From Halocatena marina (GTDB lineage: Archaea; Halobacteriota; Halobacteria; Halobacteriales; Haloarculaceae): a stretch of DNA of 64,000 nucleotides. The position numbers and the translations under genes were made by a program. Shown here piece by piece: positions 1 to 9,527 of the stretch. The stretch's first letter is position 1. Each line of letters starts with the position of its first letter. The stretch spans positions 186,001-250,000 of the forward strand of contig NZ_JALLPK010000003.1 of NCBI RefSeq assembly GCF_023276375.1. The letters are read 5' to 3'. Below the pieces are notes generated by a model. It was not told the origin of the DNA. It saw only the letters and a list, made by a program, of their open reading frames with translations, and did not search any database.

Positions 1-1741
1 TCGCCCGGGACTGCCAGTGGTCGACGTATTGTGTCATCATCGGGTAGTTGTCTGCCAATACTCGTTTATCGCCTGTGTGCTCGTACATATGCCAGACACA
101 CTGCACCGTAGACTTCGACCAGTTCGGGTCCTCCTCGCTGACCTGGTCTGGTATCGTCACGGCTACCATTCCCTTCGAGCGCATATCGTAGCGGTGGTCG
201 CGCATCCACTTTTCGTAGAATCGGTGTGTTTTCTCAGTTTCGTACTCGTAATATTCCGTCGACGCCCCGCGGAAAATCTCCGTCCAACCGTGTCGTTCGT
301 CTCGATTTGGGCAATCCGTTGGAATACTGTGGGTGTTCGTCCTGAGCCCCCAGGTTACCATATGGTGAACGTCATTCAGGTCATCGTTCGACGCAGAAAA
401 CCGTCCATTGGCCTCACGTTCGGTTCTGACGACTTTCGCAGCGATGTCGTCAGGCGAGAGTTCACCGGGGTAGTTGAATACTCGCACATGCCGGAAGCCG
501 TGGTAGGTGAAGCGCGGCTCGTAGGTCTCGACATCGTCACCCTTCGCAATGTAGGTGTCCGTCGCGTCGGCGTCTCTGAGATCCTCCATATTGAGGTTCC
601 CGGTGTCGTGTGAGAGTTCTCCGTCGTCAACGAGAACCTCAGCGTGTTCGATGGTGATATCCTGTCCCTCGCGCGCGCCGTCCATTGTCAGCTCCACCCA
701 TCCCGCTATCGTCTGGCCGAAGTCCACCACCCAGTCGCCGTCGTTCTGAGAGATGTCGACCGGCCGGATCGAATTCGTCACTTTGATCGGCGGGAGTCGC
801 TGCGGGTGCCAATCGAAATTACTGCTGGGCCCTTGGACTGCAGTCACCGTCGACCAACTGCCGTCATCAAAGTTTGGACTTGCCCATCCGGGTTGTTCCA
901 CTTGAGCATCATACGTCTCTCCATCGTAGATATCATTCTTCGTAATTGGGCTTCCATCTGCGGTCCAAGATGTATCCGTCACGACTGTGTCGGTACTGCC
1001 GTCGTTGTACTCAACGTTTAACTGGAGGATTCCACGTGGTGATCCTAACCCCGTCCAATCGTGGATCGATTTATCGTAAAAACCCCGTCCGAGCCAGAGT
1101 CCAACCGAATTTGATTGCCCGCTGAAAAGCTGGTCAGTCACGTCATACGACGAATAGAGCGTCTGTTCCTCGTAATCAGTAACCCCGGGATTGAGTACTT
1201 CGGTACCAACCTTTGCTCCATTGAGGTATAATTCACCCCACCCTATCGTGGATACGTGTGCACGAGCGGATTCGATCTGTTTGTTTTCAAGAGTGAATTC
1301 AGTCCGGAGGAGTGGACTGTGACCGCGTTCTTGACCCCTGGGGATGGGATCGTACGTTATCCACCGTCCTTCCCACGCACTGTCACTGTTTGCAAGTGCA
1401 GTCGTAAATGAATGGACGGCACTCCACGCGCTCGATGCACCCTTTTCAGTCCATATCTGAACTTTCCAGACGTATGCGGTCTCCGGTTCCAATGGTGACC
1501 CGTTGTACACGATGGCCGTTGTTCGATTCGAGCGTACCTTACCCGTATCCCAGACGTCTCCAGTATTTCTACTCAGTACTGACGACGATGACGCAACAAG
1601 AATTCGGTATGCACATTGAGTTGTTGCTTGTTCCGTCGACTGAATCTGCCATGAAAATCGTGGTGCGACCGCTGGGTTGATATTCTTCGGCTCACGTTCA
1701 TATTCAGTGAGGAGATGCACTGGTGTGGCTGACCCTGTCAT
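1..1741 (-). CDS. GH78 alpha-L-rhamnosidase (3' end outside window)
   Basis: Glycoside hydrolase family 78 enzymes remove terminal alpha-L-rhamnose. About 580 residues are visible from the ATG at 1741; the gene reads leftward and runs off base 1 without a stop. Translation shows an N-terminal Fn3-like sandwich (ETAYVWKVQIWT), the Bac_rhamnosid_N region (GWGELYLNG, GLWLGRGFYDK), a second sandwich, and the beginning of the alpha/alpha barrel with the family hallmark DCPNRDERHGW near residues 475-487, containing the expected general-acid Glu. There is no signal peptide or twin-Arg motif, so it probably acts in the cytoplasm on imported oligosaccharides. It fits the rhamnose theme of the window together with the GH106 enzyme. 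No frameshift is seen in the visible part. Confidence 0.9.
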   Translation of the reverse strand, partial: MTGSATPVHLLTEYEREPKNINPAVAPRFSWQIQSTEQATTQCAYRILVASSSSVLSRNTGDVWDTGKVRSNRTTAIVYNGSPLEPETAYVWKVQIWTEKGASSAWSAVHSFTTALANSDSAWEGRWITYDPIPRGQERGHSPLLRTEFTLENKQIESARAHVSTIGWGELYLNGAKVGTEVLNPGVTDYEEQTLYSSYDVTDQLFSGQSNSVGLWLGRGFYDKSIHDWTGLGSPRGILQLNVEYNDGSTDTVVTDTSWTADGSPITKNDIYDGETYDAQVEQPGWASPNFDDGSWSTVTAVQGPSSNFDWHPQRLPPIKVTNSIRPVDISQNDGDWVVDFGQTIAGWVELTMDGAREGQDITIEHAEVLVDDGELSHDTGNLNMEDLRDADATDTYIAKGDDVETYEPRFTYHGFRHVRVFNYPGELSPDDIAAKVVRTEREANGRFSASNDDLNDVHHMVTWGLRTNTHSIPTDCPNRDERHGWTEIFRGASTEYYEYETEKTHRFYEKWMRDHRYDMRSKGMVAVTIPDQVSEEDPNWSKSTVQCVWHMYEHTGDKRVLADNYPMMTQYVDHWQSRA

Positions 1742-2265
1742 GTTACTGATTGCTGAAGACGAACGGAATCTTGAACGATAGTATTTTCTATTTTTTGTTA
1801 CACGAACCATTTCTCCGCGACTCGGCCGCTACAATACTCCGGCTTGTGTCACCGACTCCGTTTAACGTAGGCATCGCACGTCCCGAGTTGGCTCCGCTCA
1901 TTTGTTTGAGAGGCCGCCGAAAGTCAAACGATATCCACCATTCTCATTGTGCTTTATGAGTGTGTAACTCTGTACTCGATTCGACCGATCGTCAGGTGTT
2001 TCGGGGCGATTGGCACATCCCTATACTCAACTGATGGCCATATTGGACCAGCGTATCGGGGGCATAGTTTCTGCTTATTCGTCTTTCAGTCTCGATAGCG
2101 AACGCGTCACACAGGAGGTGCTTTGTCCGCTTCTGAAGCGTGTTTCGCTTGTGTGACCCCCGCTTCAAGTGGGATTGTAGTTCGGTGTGGGGGCTCTCCT
2201 GCTTCAGAGACAATAGAAACTACTTTGTTGTTGCATCTCAATGGCCATGTTATCACATAGGTCGA
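1742..2265. other. intergenic, no gene recognised
   Basis: This 520-base stretch separates the GH78 start from the damaged ABC ATPase. Short open frames exist on both strands (for example 1992-2213, minus) but none resembles a known family. An A/T-rich run about 35-50 bases upstream of the GH78 start could hold its promoter. Confidence 0.5.
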
Positions 2266-3403
2266 TTGCAGATTGAGTCAATCAAAAAAGTTTGGAGAAG
2301 AGTGAGGCGAGCATATCGTTGCCGTCAACGACTTAGATATCTACATCGAGGATGGTGAGTTTCTCATTTTCGTCGGTCCTTCTAGGTGCGGGAAGTCGAC
2401 GACACTCCGATGTATTGCGAGTCTTGAACAACCCACAGACGGTGAAATTGTACTTGATGGGACCGCTGTAACACAACGAAAACCGAAAGACAGGAACATG
2501 GCTTTTGGGCTTCGGATGACCACAGAGCTGTCCAACGAACAGATCGATACCAGAGTGGTTGATGCAGCACAGTTGATGGGCATTGAGAATCTATTGGATA
2601 AGAAACCGGGAGAGCTTTCCGGCGGTCAGCAACAGCGAGTCGCGTTAGGTCGAGCAATTGTTCAAGACCCGGAAGTGTTTCTCATGGACGAACCCCTCTC
2701 GAATCTTGACGCAAAACTTCGAACGCAGATGCGGACGGAGTTGCAGGACCTTGTCCAGGATCTCAACGTCACGACTATCTACGTCACCCACGACCAAACC
2801 GAGGCGATGACCATGGATGATCGTATTGCAATTCTCGACGACGGCGAATTACAACAAATCGGTACGCCTGATCAGTGTTACCAACAACCATCAAACCAAT
2901 TTGTAGCTAGCTTTATTGGATCCCCCAGTATGAACTTCTTCGACGTAGAGCTCACAGACGACACACTCGTCAGCGAGGATTTTGAGATTCACCTCCCCGA
3001 GCGACTTCAGGTTGAACTTGACACCAGAGGTCCCGAGTTCACACTCGGGATACGTCCGGAAGAGATTCTCAGTGAAGCGAACGCTGAATCGTCCGAGGGA
3101 ACGTTTGAAGCCAACATCAACGTCGTGGAACCACTAGGAGATATCACCTGTCTGCACACCGATATCAGTGGCACTGAGACGACGGTAAGTGTGGACAAGA
3201 ACACAAAAATCGAAGTAGGGGATCGGATACGGGTATCGTTCCCATCCGATCAAATTCACGTCTTCGATAAGAGCACAGGTGAATCGATAATCAATCGTGG
3301 TGAACCACGAGATGTTGACCACATCACAGAATCACAGTTAGGCGTAGAATCATCACGGCCTAAAAACACAACTGAATTTAGGAACTGCCCCAAAGGACCA
3401 TGA
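2266..3403 (+). pseudogene. MalK/UgpC-type sugar ABC transporter ATPase, damaged
   Basis: This is the ATPase subunit type of carbohydrate ABC importers. Clear motifs are Walker A as GPSRCGKST (Gly replaced by Arg), LSGGQQQRVALGRA, Walker B VFLMDEP, H-loop VTHDQTEAM, and a C-terminal TOBE-like regulatory domain. Three lesions are visible. An in-frame TGA lies at 2303-2305 and an A-run upstream at 2283-2289 appears frameshifted, cutting off the first strand. The segment between QRKPKDRN and MAFGL lacks roughly 20 residues that in relatives hold the Q-loop (VFQSYALYPHM). A protein starting at 2498 would have no Walker A. Without the Q-loop, coupling to permeases is unlikely. No permease genes lie nearby, so I treat it as a relic of a sugar transporter. 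Confidence 0.8.
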
Positions 3404-3460
3404 CTCTGACGTCCGCCAGTAGAATCTTCCAGCAGATTGTTTGGGAATCGCTCTTGTGGC

Positions 3461-4439
3461 GGAGATTGTTGGTGACTCATAGTGCTGTTTCGAGGATGGT
3501 TTTGAGCGCGTCTTCTCCCGGTTTTCGGAAGACTTGACGACGGAGCTGGAACGCTCGGAGATACGGCGTGAGCTTATCCTTGGAAACGCCTCGATGGGGC
3601 GAGAGTCAGGATCGCGCCAGCGATCCGTGGCTCTCGCAGGTATTGACGTGAACGTCTCCATTGGCGTATTCACCGTCGCCGTGGACGACGTATTCGCGGT
3701 CGAAAGCGTCGTCTTCGTCAAGCGGTTCGTAGGCTCGAAAGCCGTCGGTGTAGACGGTTAGCGACTCCTCTGTGCGGTCAGCAAGCAGGAGTCGAATCGT
3801 CGATTCGTCCGCGGCTTTCGCTGGGAGTACGTAGCGGTTGCCGGTACCGCGATCAGCCAAAATGAAGACGGGTGGCTTGTCCTGCTCGTAGGTGCCACGT
3901 CCGCGCGTGGACAGGCCACGCGAGCGCGACGCTCGGTCGCGCTCGCGGCCTTTGAGTCCGGCTTTCACGTAGAGTTCGTCGATCTCAACTGGACCTTCGA
4001 GTTGTGGTCGAGGCGCGTCCAGTGCCCGCAGGAAGCGCTGGACGCGCCGGTACACCGTCTTGTAGGAGACATCGATTTCGACGTCTAACTGCCGAAGACT
4101 GGTGTTGAAGCGGATGTAGGTGTAGACGGCGAGAAACCACTTTCTGAGTTCGACCGCCGAGTGTTCAAAGACGGTGCCGGTCTGATCGTTGAACGTGCGG
4201 TCGCAATTCTTACAGCGGTATCGCTGGAACACCCGATAGCTGCCATACCGAATCACGGATTCGCCACGGCAGCGTGGGCAATAGACGCCGTCACGCCAGC
4301 GAATCTGTGCCAGCAGATTCGCGGCGCGACGCTCCGAGACGAACGTCTTCAATGGGAACATGCTTCGTCGGGTGGCGCGGACGCGCCACCCTTGCCCGCT
4401 ACGACTTCCAGCTACTGCTGCAGCCTGACCAACAATCCT
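3461..4439. mobile_element. IS1595-family insertion sequence
   Basis: A transposase frame is bracketed by short inverted ends: GATTGTTGGT at 3464-3473 and its complement ACCAACAATC at 4428-4437. Total length is about 0.98 kb, normal for the haloarchaeal IS1595 (ISH4-like) group. I could not identify a clear target-site duplication. Confidence 0.75.
3477..4361 (-). pseudogene. IS1595-family transposase with premature TGA
   Basis: An N-terminal zinc ribbon (CPRC...CKNC) recognises DNA, followed by the ISXO2-like DDE domain (VEIDELYVKAGLKG, YTDGFRAYEPL, CESHGSLARS). The frame meets TGA at 3606-3608 right after CESHGSLARS. The same frame then continues with LSPHRGVSKDKLTPYLRAF and ends naturally at 3477-3479. 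A single TGG-to-TGA change is therefore enough to explain the break. Without the last 43 residues the protein lacks the C-terminal helix region, so it is probably inactive. Confidence 0.85.
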
Positions 4440-4519
4440 CTATCCATGAGCGTAGTCTCTCTTTCTCAGACACCGTTTTCTGGACCGCTAGTGAGGTATG
4501 TGAAGCGTTCTATGACACC

Positions 4520-4894
4520 CTAATGAAGCGGGTTGTCCATGAAGTCGATGCAGACGGTTCTCGACCGATCGCGGTCGAGAACCGGCATCGCCAGCGTCGC
4601 GAGAATATCGCTGACGGCGTCCAACATCGACTCTTTGTTGAGCGTGTGGAGCCAGTCCATGACGGGTTCTCTGTTGGGCGTGTCCTCCGTGTCGGTCGTG
4701 ACGCCGTTAACGGAGGTTGTTCCAACGGTTGCTCGGAGAACGATTTCCATGATATCGACGGAATCGAGGGGCGATCCCTCGATTCCTGACGATGGCACTA
4801 ACTCAAGCACCTCTAGAGCAAGAGTCTTGAGTTGGCTGTTCGTAATGAACATATCCAGATCTGTAAGCTCCTGTTTGAGTCTTGGAACGTTCAT
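4520..4894 (-). pseudogene. transposase N-terminal fragment, ISH3-type (tentative)
   Basis: The 124-residue frame has the look of the N-terminal part of a haloarchaeal DDE transposase: VPSSGIEGSPLDSVDIMEIV, NGVTTDTEDTPNREPVMDWL and an ending IDFMDNPLH, where intact proteins carry on through the catalytic domain. It stops immediately after that catalytic Asp-containing strand and no C-terminal half follows. It lies just outside the IS1595 copy. The family assignment is from motif memory and is tentative; a truncated transposase is much surer. Confidence 0.55.
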
Positions 4895-5060
4895 CAGGTG
4901 CGTATCCAGACAACGGATGAATCAGTCACCTGATTCACCTACTTCCTTCACGATGACGTATCAGTTAGGAGGCTTCTGAGCCAGAGTGGACAACTAGCGA
5001 GTTTGCAGACCCGAAGCATTAATGAAATATTATTTACATATAAATTTGACTAAGATAATG

Positions 5061-5068
5061 CTTATTAA
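5061..5068 (+). promoter_or_regulatory. TATA-like box of the BNR_4 gene
   Basis: CTTATTAA lies 28-35 bases upstream of the ATG at 5096 within an A/T-rich stretch (5015-5068). This spacing suggests a leaderless transcript, usual in haloarchaea. Confidence 0.5.
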
Positions 5069-5095
5069 TGGGTGGTTTCATGGTTGTAATGCGTC

Positions 5096-6532
5096 ATGGA
5101 GCCAGACAAATCAGCGGACAAGTCATTCAATCCTGGATTGACACGACGTACAGCACTAAAACTAACTGGAGGAACGATCGTGGGCGGTTTCACCACAGGA
5201 GCCGCCTCAGCTGCCTCGTCACAACAAAATCAAAGCAACACCGGACGTAATTACATTACCAATACAGCAGGCAGTCCAGCCTTGGGTAGCCATCGGCAGC
5301 ATGCTGTTCACTATAATGACACAACCTACTTCGGATATCACGGGGGGTGCCAAGATAATCTGGATCCCTTTGTCATGAGTTATGACCATAAAACTGGCAC
5401 TGCTAACGGGCCGGTCAAGGTCGGTGACAATCCCCTCGCACCACACGACGACAATCACGGCTCACCAGCAATGATCGTCGATGACGCTGGGTATATCCAC
5501 GTCGTGTATGGTGGCCACGGACAGCACGCGGGCAAGCAAGCACACGCCGTCACGCAAACCCCGGAGGATATCTCGTCATGGGAGATATTAGACAACATAG
5601 ACCACGAGACGACATATCCTCAATTTATTAAGAAAAACGACGGCACGCTCTACCTGTTCTACCGGGACGGGATTCACCAGCATGACTGGGAATACGTCAC
5701 GTCCACGGACAACGGTCGAACGTTTAGCGACCCGACTGTCATCGCGTCTGCTGGCGAAAAACGAACCGGCGGCTACGGGGAAGACTCCGTATACCTTGAC
5801 TCGTGGTACCTCAGGTTCAGGAAAGGCCGAAACGACTCCATTCACATGACGGGGATGTATCATGCTCATGGACCGTGGAAAACCGAAAGTAACCTTCCAC
5901 ACATTCACCCCTACAATCGATTCAATCGTTATTATATGCAGATGACTTCGGAGGGAACATGGAAAAACGCCGCACGCGAGACTATCGATTTACCGTTCGA
6001 TAAGACCGAAGCCGACGAGAAAATGCTCGTCTATGATACTGGTATGGATTTCGCCTTGCCGCCGGCGAAGATGGCCTATCATGATGTAGGTAACAGTAAC
6101 AGTTCCCGAGGTGTCTTTCAGGTTCCTCATCTCGTCTTTACCACCAAGCACGGGCGCTCGGGATTCACGTTTGCCCGGTGGGACGGCGATTCGTGGGAGA
6201 TTCACGAGGAGGATGTCCCGTACGGGCCGATGTTCATGAAATCACCTCAAGATATTCGGATCTACAACTCCGGCAGGTACGGGAGCGATGCGGAACCTGG
6301 TATCGGTGTATATCAATCCACAGACCGTGGACAGACGTGGCAGAAAATAGAAGATATGCCGGATAGTAAAGGTAATCTGCGTAGACAGGAGGTCATACAG
6401 AACTATCACGATGATGCGAAGGTATATGCATATACACCAAGCAGTGAGAAGAACAGTGTTCCAGTTTATATGTACGGCGAGTCAGGATTCGTGACGTCAG
6501 ACAACAACCCGTCATGTCCACCTAATAACTGA
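5096..6532 (+). CDS. Tat-exported BNR_4 propeller protein, ulvan-lyase-like (PL24/PL25 type)
   Basis: The protein (478 residues) starts with a twin-arginine signal (TRRTALKLTGG, about residues 18-28) and an Ala-rich cleavage region, so it acts outside the cell. The rest is a beta-propeller of the BNR_4 type. PL24 and PL25 ulvan lyases have this fold and use a pair of histidines about 20 residues apart. Here HDDNHGSPAMIVDDAGYIHV places His121 and, in YGGHGQH, His141, with a following TTYPQF and LYLFYRDG offering the Tyr/Arg expected in such lyases. I infer beta-elimination of rhamnosyl-uronate linkages in a sulfated glycan; this is homology reasoning, not proof. This is the only intact member of three in the window. 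The BNR_4 family also contains non-enzymatic members. Confidence 0.72.
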   Translation: MEPDKSADKSFNPGLTRRTALKLTGGTIVGGFTTGAASAASSQQNQSNTGRNYITNTAGSPALGSHRQHAVHYNDTTYFGYHGGCQDNLDPFVMSYDHKTGTANGPVKVGDNPLAPHDDNHGSPAMIVDDAGYIHVVYGGHGQHAGKQAHAVTQTPEDISSWEILDNIDHETTYPQFIKKNDGTLYLFYRDGIHQHDWEYVTSTDNGRTFSDPTVIASAGEKRTGGYGEDSVYLDSWYLRFRKGRNDSIHMTGMYHAHGPWKTESNLPHIHPYNRFNRYYMQMTSEGTWKNAARETIDLPFDKTEADEKMLVYDTGMDFALPPAKMAYHDVGNSNSSRGVFQVPHLVFTTKHGRSGFTFARWDGDSWEIHEEDVPYGPMFMKSPQDIRIYNSGRYGSDAEPGIGVYQSTDRGQTWQKIEDMPDSKGNLRRQEVIQNYHDDAKVYAYTPSSEKNSVPVYMYGESGFVTSDNNPSCPPNN

Positions 6533-6581
6533 CTCAGCTTTGAACGTTGGGCTCTGTAGTTTCGGTACACGGCGGCGGATT

Positions 6582-6671
6582 TCATGGATATCGGACGCTG
6601 CGGCGAAGGTTGTAGACGGTGGCTTTGAGCAGCATTTCACGGAACTCGAGCCACCAGCTTCGCGCACGCAC
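6582..6671 (-). pseudogene. C-terminal scrap of an IS5-type transposase
   Basis: Thirty codons read VRARSWWLEFREMLLKATV followed by YNLRRSVRYP and a stop. This resembles the tail of the IS5-type transposase at 15705-16488 (RART, FRELVLKCAVRN). No upstream part remains; the next element begins at once. Confidence 0.5.
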
Positions 6672-6682
6672 GGCAGGAGTGG

Positions 6683-7703
6683 TTAGCGTAACTTTTGCAC
6701 ATCGGGGAGGAACGTGTCGATCCACTTGTTTGCGAACCCAAGACGGTTCGAAATGTCTAGGAATGTGTCAGCAACGAACCGTCTGAAGTGATCTTGGCCC
6801 TCGAAGATTTCTGGCGAAATCTTCCGCTTGAGGGTCTTCCAGAGCGGTTCGATTGCATTGAAGTTCGGCGAGTATGGGGGAAGGAAGACGAACTCGATAC
6901 CGAGTTCGTCGGCCCGTTGTTGGGTGAGATGGGCGTGGTGACCGCCATCGTTGTCAGCGATGAGCTGAATCCGGCCGACCGGATCCAGCTCGCGGATCGC
7001 CTCTAACGCTGCACAGATACTCTCTTTTGTCGTCCGTTCTCGGAAAATAAGCGTACTCTTCCCGAGTAATGCGTAGAAGCCGAGCGTTTTCCAGGGAACC
7101 GTGACCAGCGGTTTATCGATTTCGACGGTTCGGTCGTACGACCACATCCGCTGTGAGTTCTCGAACGGCTGTGGCCATGAAGCCGAGAACAATCGTCTCA
7201 CTGCGGGTGGTCTGCAAGTGATTGGTGACGGTGGGTCTCTCTTCGAACGCCTGAATGCGGCGCTTGAAGAGTTGGTCCTCAGCATCGGCTGATTGACGTG
7301 GATCCAGTGGTCAAGGTTTTGCGTACTGCATACCGTCTGCACGGAGAATTTGCGCCAAGTGCGCCCGATCGTAGCTAACGCCGTAGCACTCCTACAACAG
7401 CGCGTGAACCTCCTGTGGTGTCTACGGTTGGCCCGCTTCAAGCAGGGCGAAAGAATTCGTCGAATTGCTCAGATGAGAGCTTCGCGGACAGCCCGCCCGC
7501 GAAGCTTGGTCGGGGCTCTTCGATCCCTCGTTCGTTCCATACGTGAAGCCACCGTTCACCGTTTGGATGAGACACGCTGACACGTTCATTTCGTTGGTAT
7601 CACCGAGATACACGTTCTTGATGAAACAGAGTCGCCAGAGGAGACCCGTCTTGCCAGCCTTCCATGTGTCGTCAATCGCTGTATCGAGGTCCTCCTCCGA
7701 CAA
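6683..7703 (-). pseudogene. IS630-family transposase, multiply frameshifted
   Basis: The 3' half is a clear IS630 DDE_3 domain: LIADNDGGHHAHLTQQ, IEFVFLPPYSPNFNAIEPLW and LKRKISPEIF. The 5' part starts at 7703 (MSEEDLDTAIDDTWKAGKTG, LWRLCFIKNVYLGDT) and shows the helix-turn-helix region typical of these proteins, but the middle (about 7200-7560) needs several frame changes to join them. No full-length protein can be made. It is one of ten decayed transposase genes in the window. Confidence 0.8.
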
Positions 7704-7956
7704 ATACTTCGCTGGTTTGGTTTAACGACCAGTCTTCGTTACGACCTAAACACTCTCTGAACATTCAAACGTTACGCCGACTACTCAAGTCGCCGACTCC
7801 ACGGCGTCCAGATCGCCGGTTCTACTCTCTCGATGAACTTCCTCTCCCTGCTGTTCGGTGTCAACACCGTCGACGAGCTCAAATCCGGGTCCATTGATAT
7901 ATTCGTTTGATCAATACCGTGAGATATTTGTACGGTCTGTCACTCTATTTGTGTAG

Positions 7957-8643
7957 ATGATGTCAAACCACCAAACGCAACCGGACTTCCGAGAATCGCT
8001 GGCCGCGTTTGTGTGGGTTCTATACAGTGACCTAGCGACGGTCATCACTGTGAGTGTGCTGTTCGTCCTTGGTTCACTTCCCGTCGTGACAACTGGTGCG
8101 AGTCTCATGGCTCTTTCAGAGGCACTGACGACCGTGGTTACCGGGGAGAATCGTGGCGGACCGACATCGGAACGTGAACGAGTGTCGCTGTTCGTGTCGT
8201 CATTTCGGGAGAGCCTCGTTCGCGGACTTCCCTATACAACGGCGATACTGGTTGTTGCGCTGGTGACGAGCGTCTACGGAGTTGCGTTCGTATCTGCCCA
8301 GACTCCAACGTTGTTCCTCGGCAGCCTTATTGGACTGTACGCGGTCGTCATCGTTCCGGTGTGGTTGCTTCGAGCGGCGAGCGTGACGGTTCGGTCACCT
8401 GCCACGCCGGGGTTTCGAGCGTCAATGAAAGAGGGGATCTCCATCGCACTCGAACGGCCTTACTTTTCAGTGCTCCAGCTAACGATAGTGGGGCTGCTGG
8501 GGTTGCTGTCGACGTTCTTTCCGGCCCTCGCGGTGGTCTTCGCCCCTGGGGCAATTACTGTCCTTGAAGTAATCTCTTACGAAGAACTCGCCGGTAGAGG
8601 GGCCACCGATATCGCAACCGCGTACCGCGGAGTGGACGCATGA
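7957..8643 (+). CDS. DUF624 (YesL-like) membrane protein
   Basis: A 228-residue integral membrane protein with about five hydrophobic segments (LATVITVSVLFVLGSLPVV, LPYTTAILVVALVTSVYGVA, TLFLGSLIGLYAVVIVPVWL, LTIVGLLGLLSTFFPALAVV). The pattern fits the DUF624/YesL family, which in Bacteria often sits with carbohydrate ABC transporters; Bacillus yesL lies in the rhamnogalacturonan cluster. The biochemical role is unknown. ATGATG at 7954 gives two neighbouring possible starts. Its last four bases overlap the next gene (ATGA), indicating an operon with the 8640 gene. Confidence 0.65.
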   Translation: MMSNHQTQPDFRESLAAFVWVLYSDLATVITVSVLFVLGSLPVVTTGASLMALSEALTTVVTGENRGGPTSERERVSLFVSSFRESLVRGLPYTTAILVVALVTSVYGVAFVSAQTPTLFLGSLIGLYAVVIVPVWLLRAASVTVRSPATPGFRASMKEGISIALERPYFSVLQLTIVGLLGLLSTFFPALAVVFAPGAITVLEVISYEELAGRGATDIATAYRGVDA

Positions 8644-9083
8644 CCGGACGAAGTCTCTATGTCGGAGCTGCCCTGCTGGTGGGTATCTCGGCGGTCGTTC
8701 TCGGAGCATATCCCATCTGGATACTGCCAATTATCGTCGGCGTCTTGATCCCAAACATCGATACAATTAGAGAACGGTTTCATAGGTCTTGGCTCTTTCA
8801 TACGTTTCTGGCCCCAACGCTCGCGTACAAAGTAGTGATAAATCCAGTCATTCCGTGGTCCGGACTCCTCGTCGAGCTAGTTCACTTTACAGCCCTCGGA
8901 ATGATGATTCACTTCGTGTTCGACTACATCTATCCACAGCGGAAACAGTCCTCGGGGTCCGAATGGCCCATTCGCCCGTCTCTCGGTTCTGAACCTTGGG
9001 GGATAATGTTGCTTGGAATAGCTTGGTTCGTCCAGTGGTTCCTCTACCTCGCGCCGGCATTCCTCCCGTGGCTATTCTCCTGA
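8640..9083 (+). CDS. membrane protein resembling the metal-dependent hydrolase (DUF457/YdjM) family
   Basis: The 147-residue protein begins in an ATGA overlap with the DUF624 gene, so the two are translationally linked. It has about four membrane segments (LYVGAALLVGISAVVLGAY, IWILPIIVGVLIPNI, ALGMMIHFVFDYIY, WFVQWFLYLAPAFLPWLF). IPNIDTIRERFHRSWLFHTF resembles the PD..HR..tHs core of membrane-bound metal-dependent hydrolases, but the match is partial, so the family is tentative. No frameshift is seen. Its link to glycan use is only by position. Confidence 0.5.
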   Translation: MTGRSLYVGAALLVGISAVVLGAYPIWILPIIVGVLIPNIDTIRERFHRSWLFHTFLAPTLAYKVVINPVIPWSGLLVELVHFTALGMMIHFVFDYIYPQRKQSSGSEWPIRPSLGSEPWGIMLLGIAWFVQWFLYLAPAFLPWLFS

Positions 9084-9527
9084 TGGTACAGTTTCCGTCA
9101 GTCGACGACAGCCCATCGTGCCACGGCGGTGGCCCAGTACCGCTGTTTGCTACGTGGAGGTAGGGCGACAGCTGACGCCAAAGAAGCCGGATACTCGAGT
9201 ACTGTATATGGTTTCTGTATCCCTCACTAAGTGTGAGTCCAGGCAACTAATCAGAGAACTGAGGGTGCCAGCTGTTCAAAGATCACTTCTATCTTATGGC
9301 AGTGAATTTTAAATACAACTTGAATGCGAGGGGAGAAACAGCAGACGCAAGTATATCATCGAACACACTCATGGCTAAGGAGGAGAACGCTGAATTCGAA
9401 TTTCGGTCCTCTATGATTGGGTTCTGACAGATCCCCGTTAAACGGGCGCAGTTCGACAATATAATAGAACTTGCTCAAGTTGGAGAGTACGGTAACCATT
9501 TAGTTGGACCGAGTAACCTTAACCAGA
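9084..9527. other. intergenic, no gene recognised
   Basis: Short frames only. An 18-codon frame at 9372-9428 and a palindrome CCCGTTAAACGGG near 9435 were noted, without further support. Confidence 0.4.

Noticed and set aside
1992..2213. 73-codon minus-strand frame suspected as transposase remnant
   Set aside because: Only a vague resemblance; no diagnostic motif.
9430..9445. CCCGTTAAACGGG palindrome
   Set aside because: Isolated and unlike the recurring motif; could be chance.
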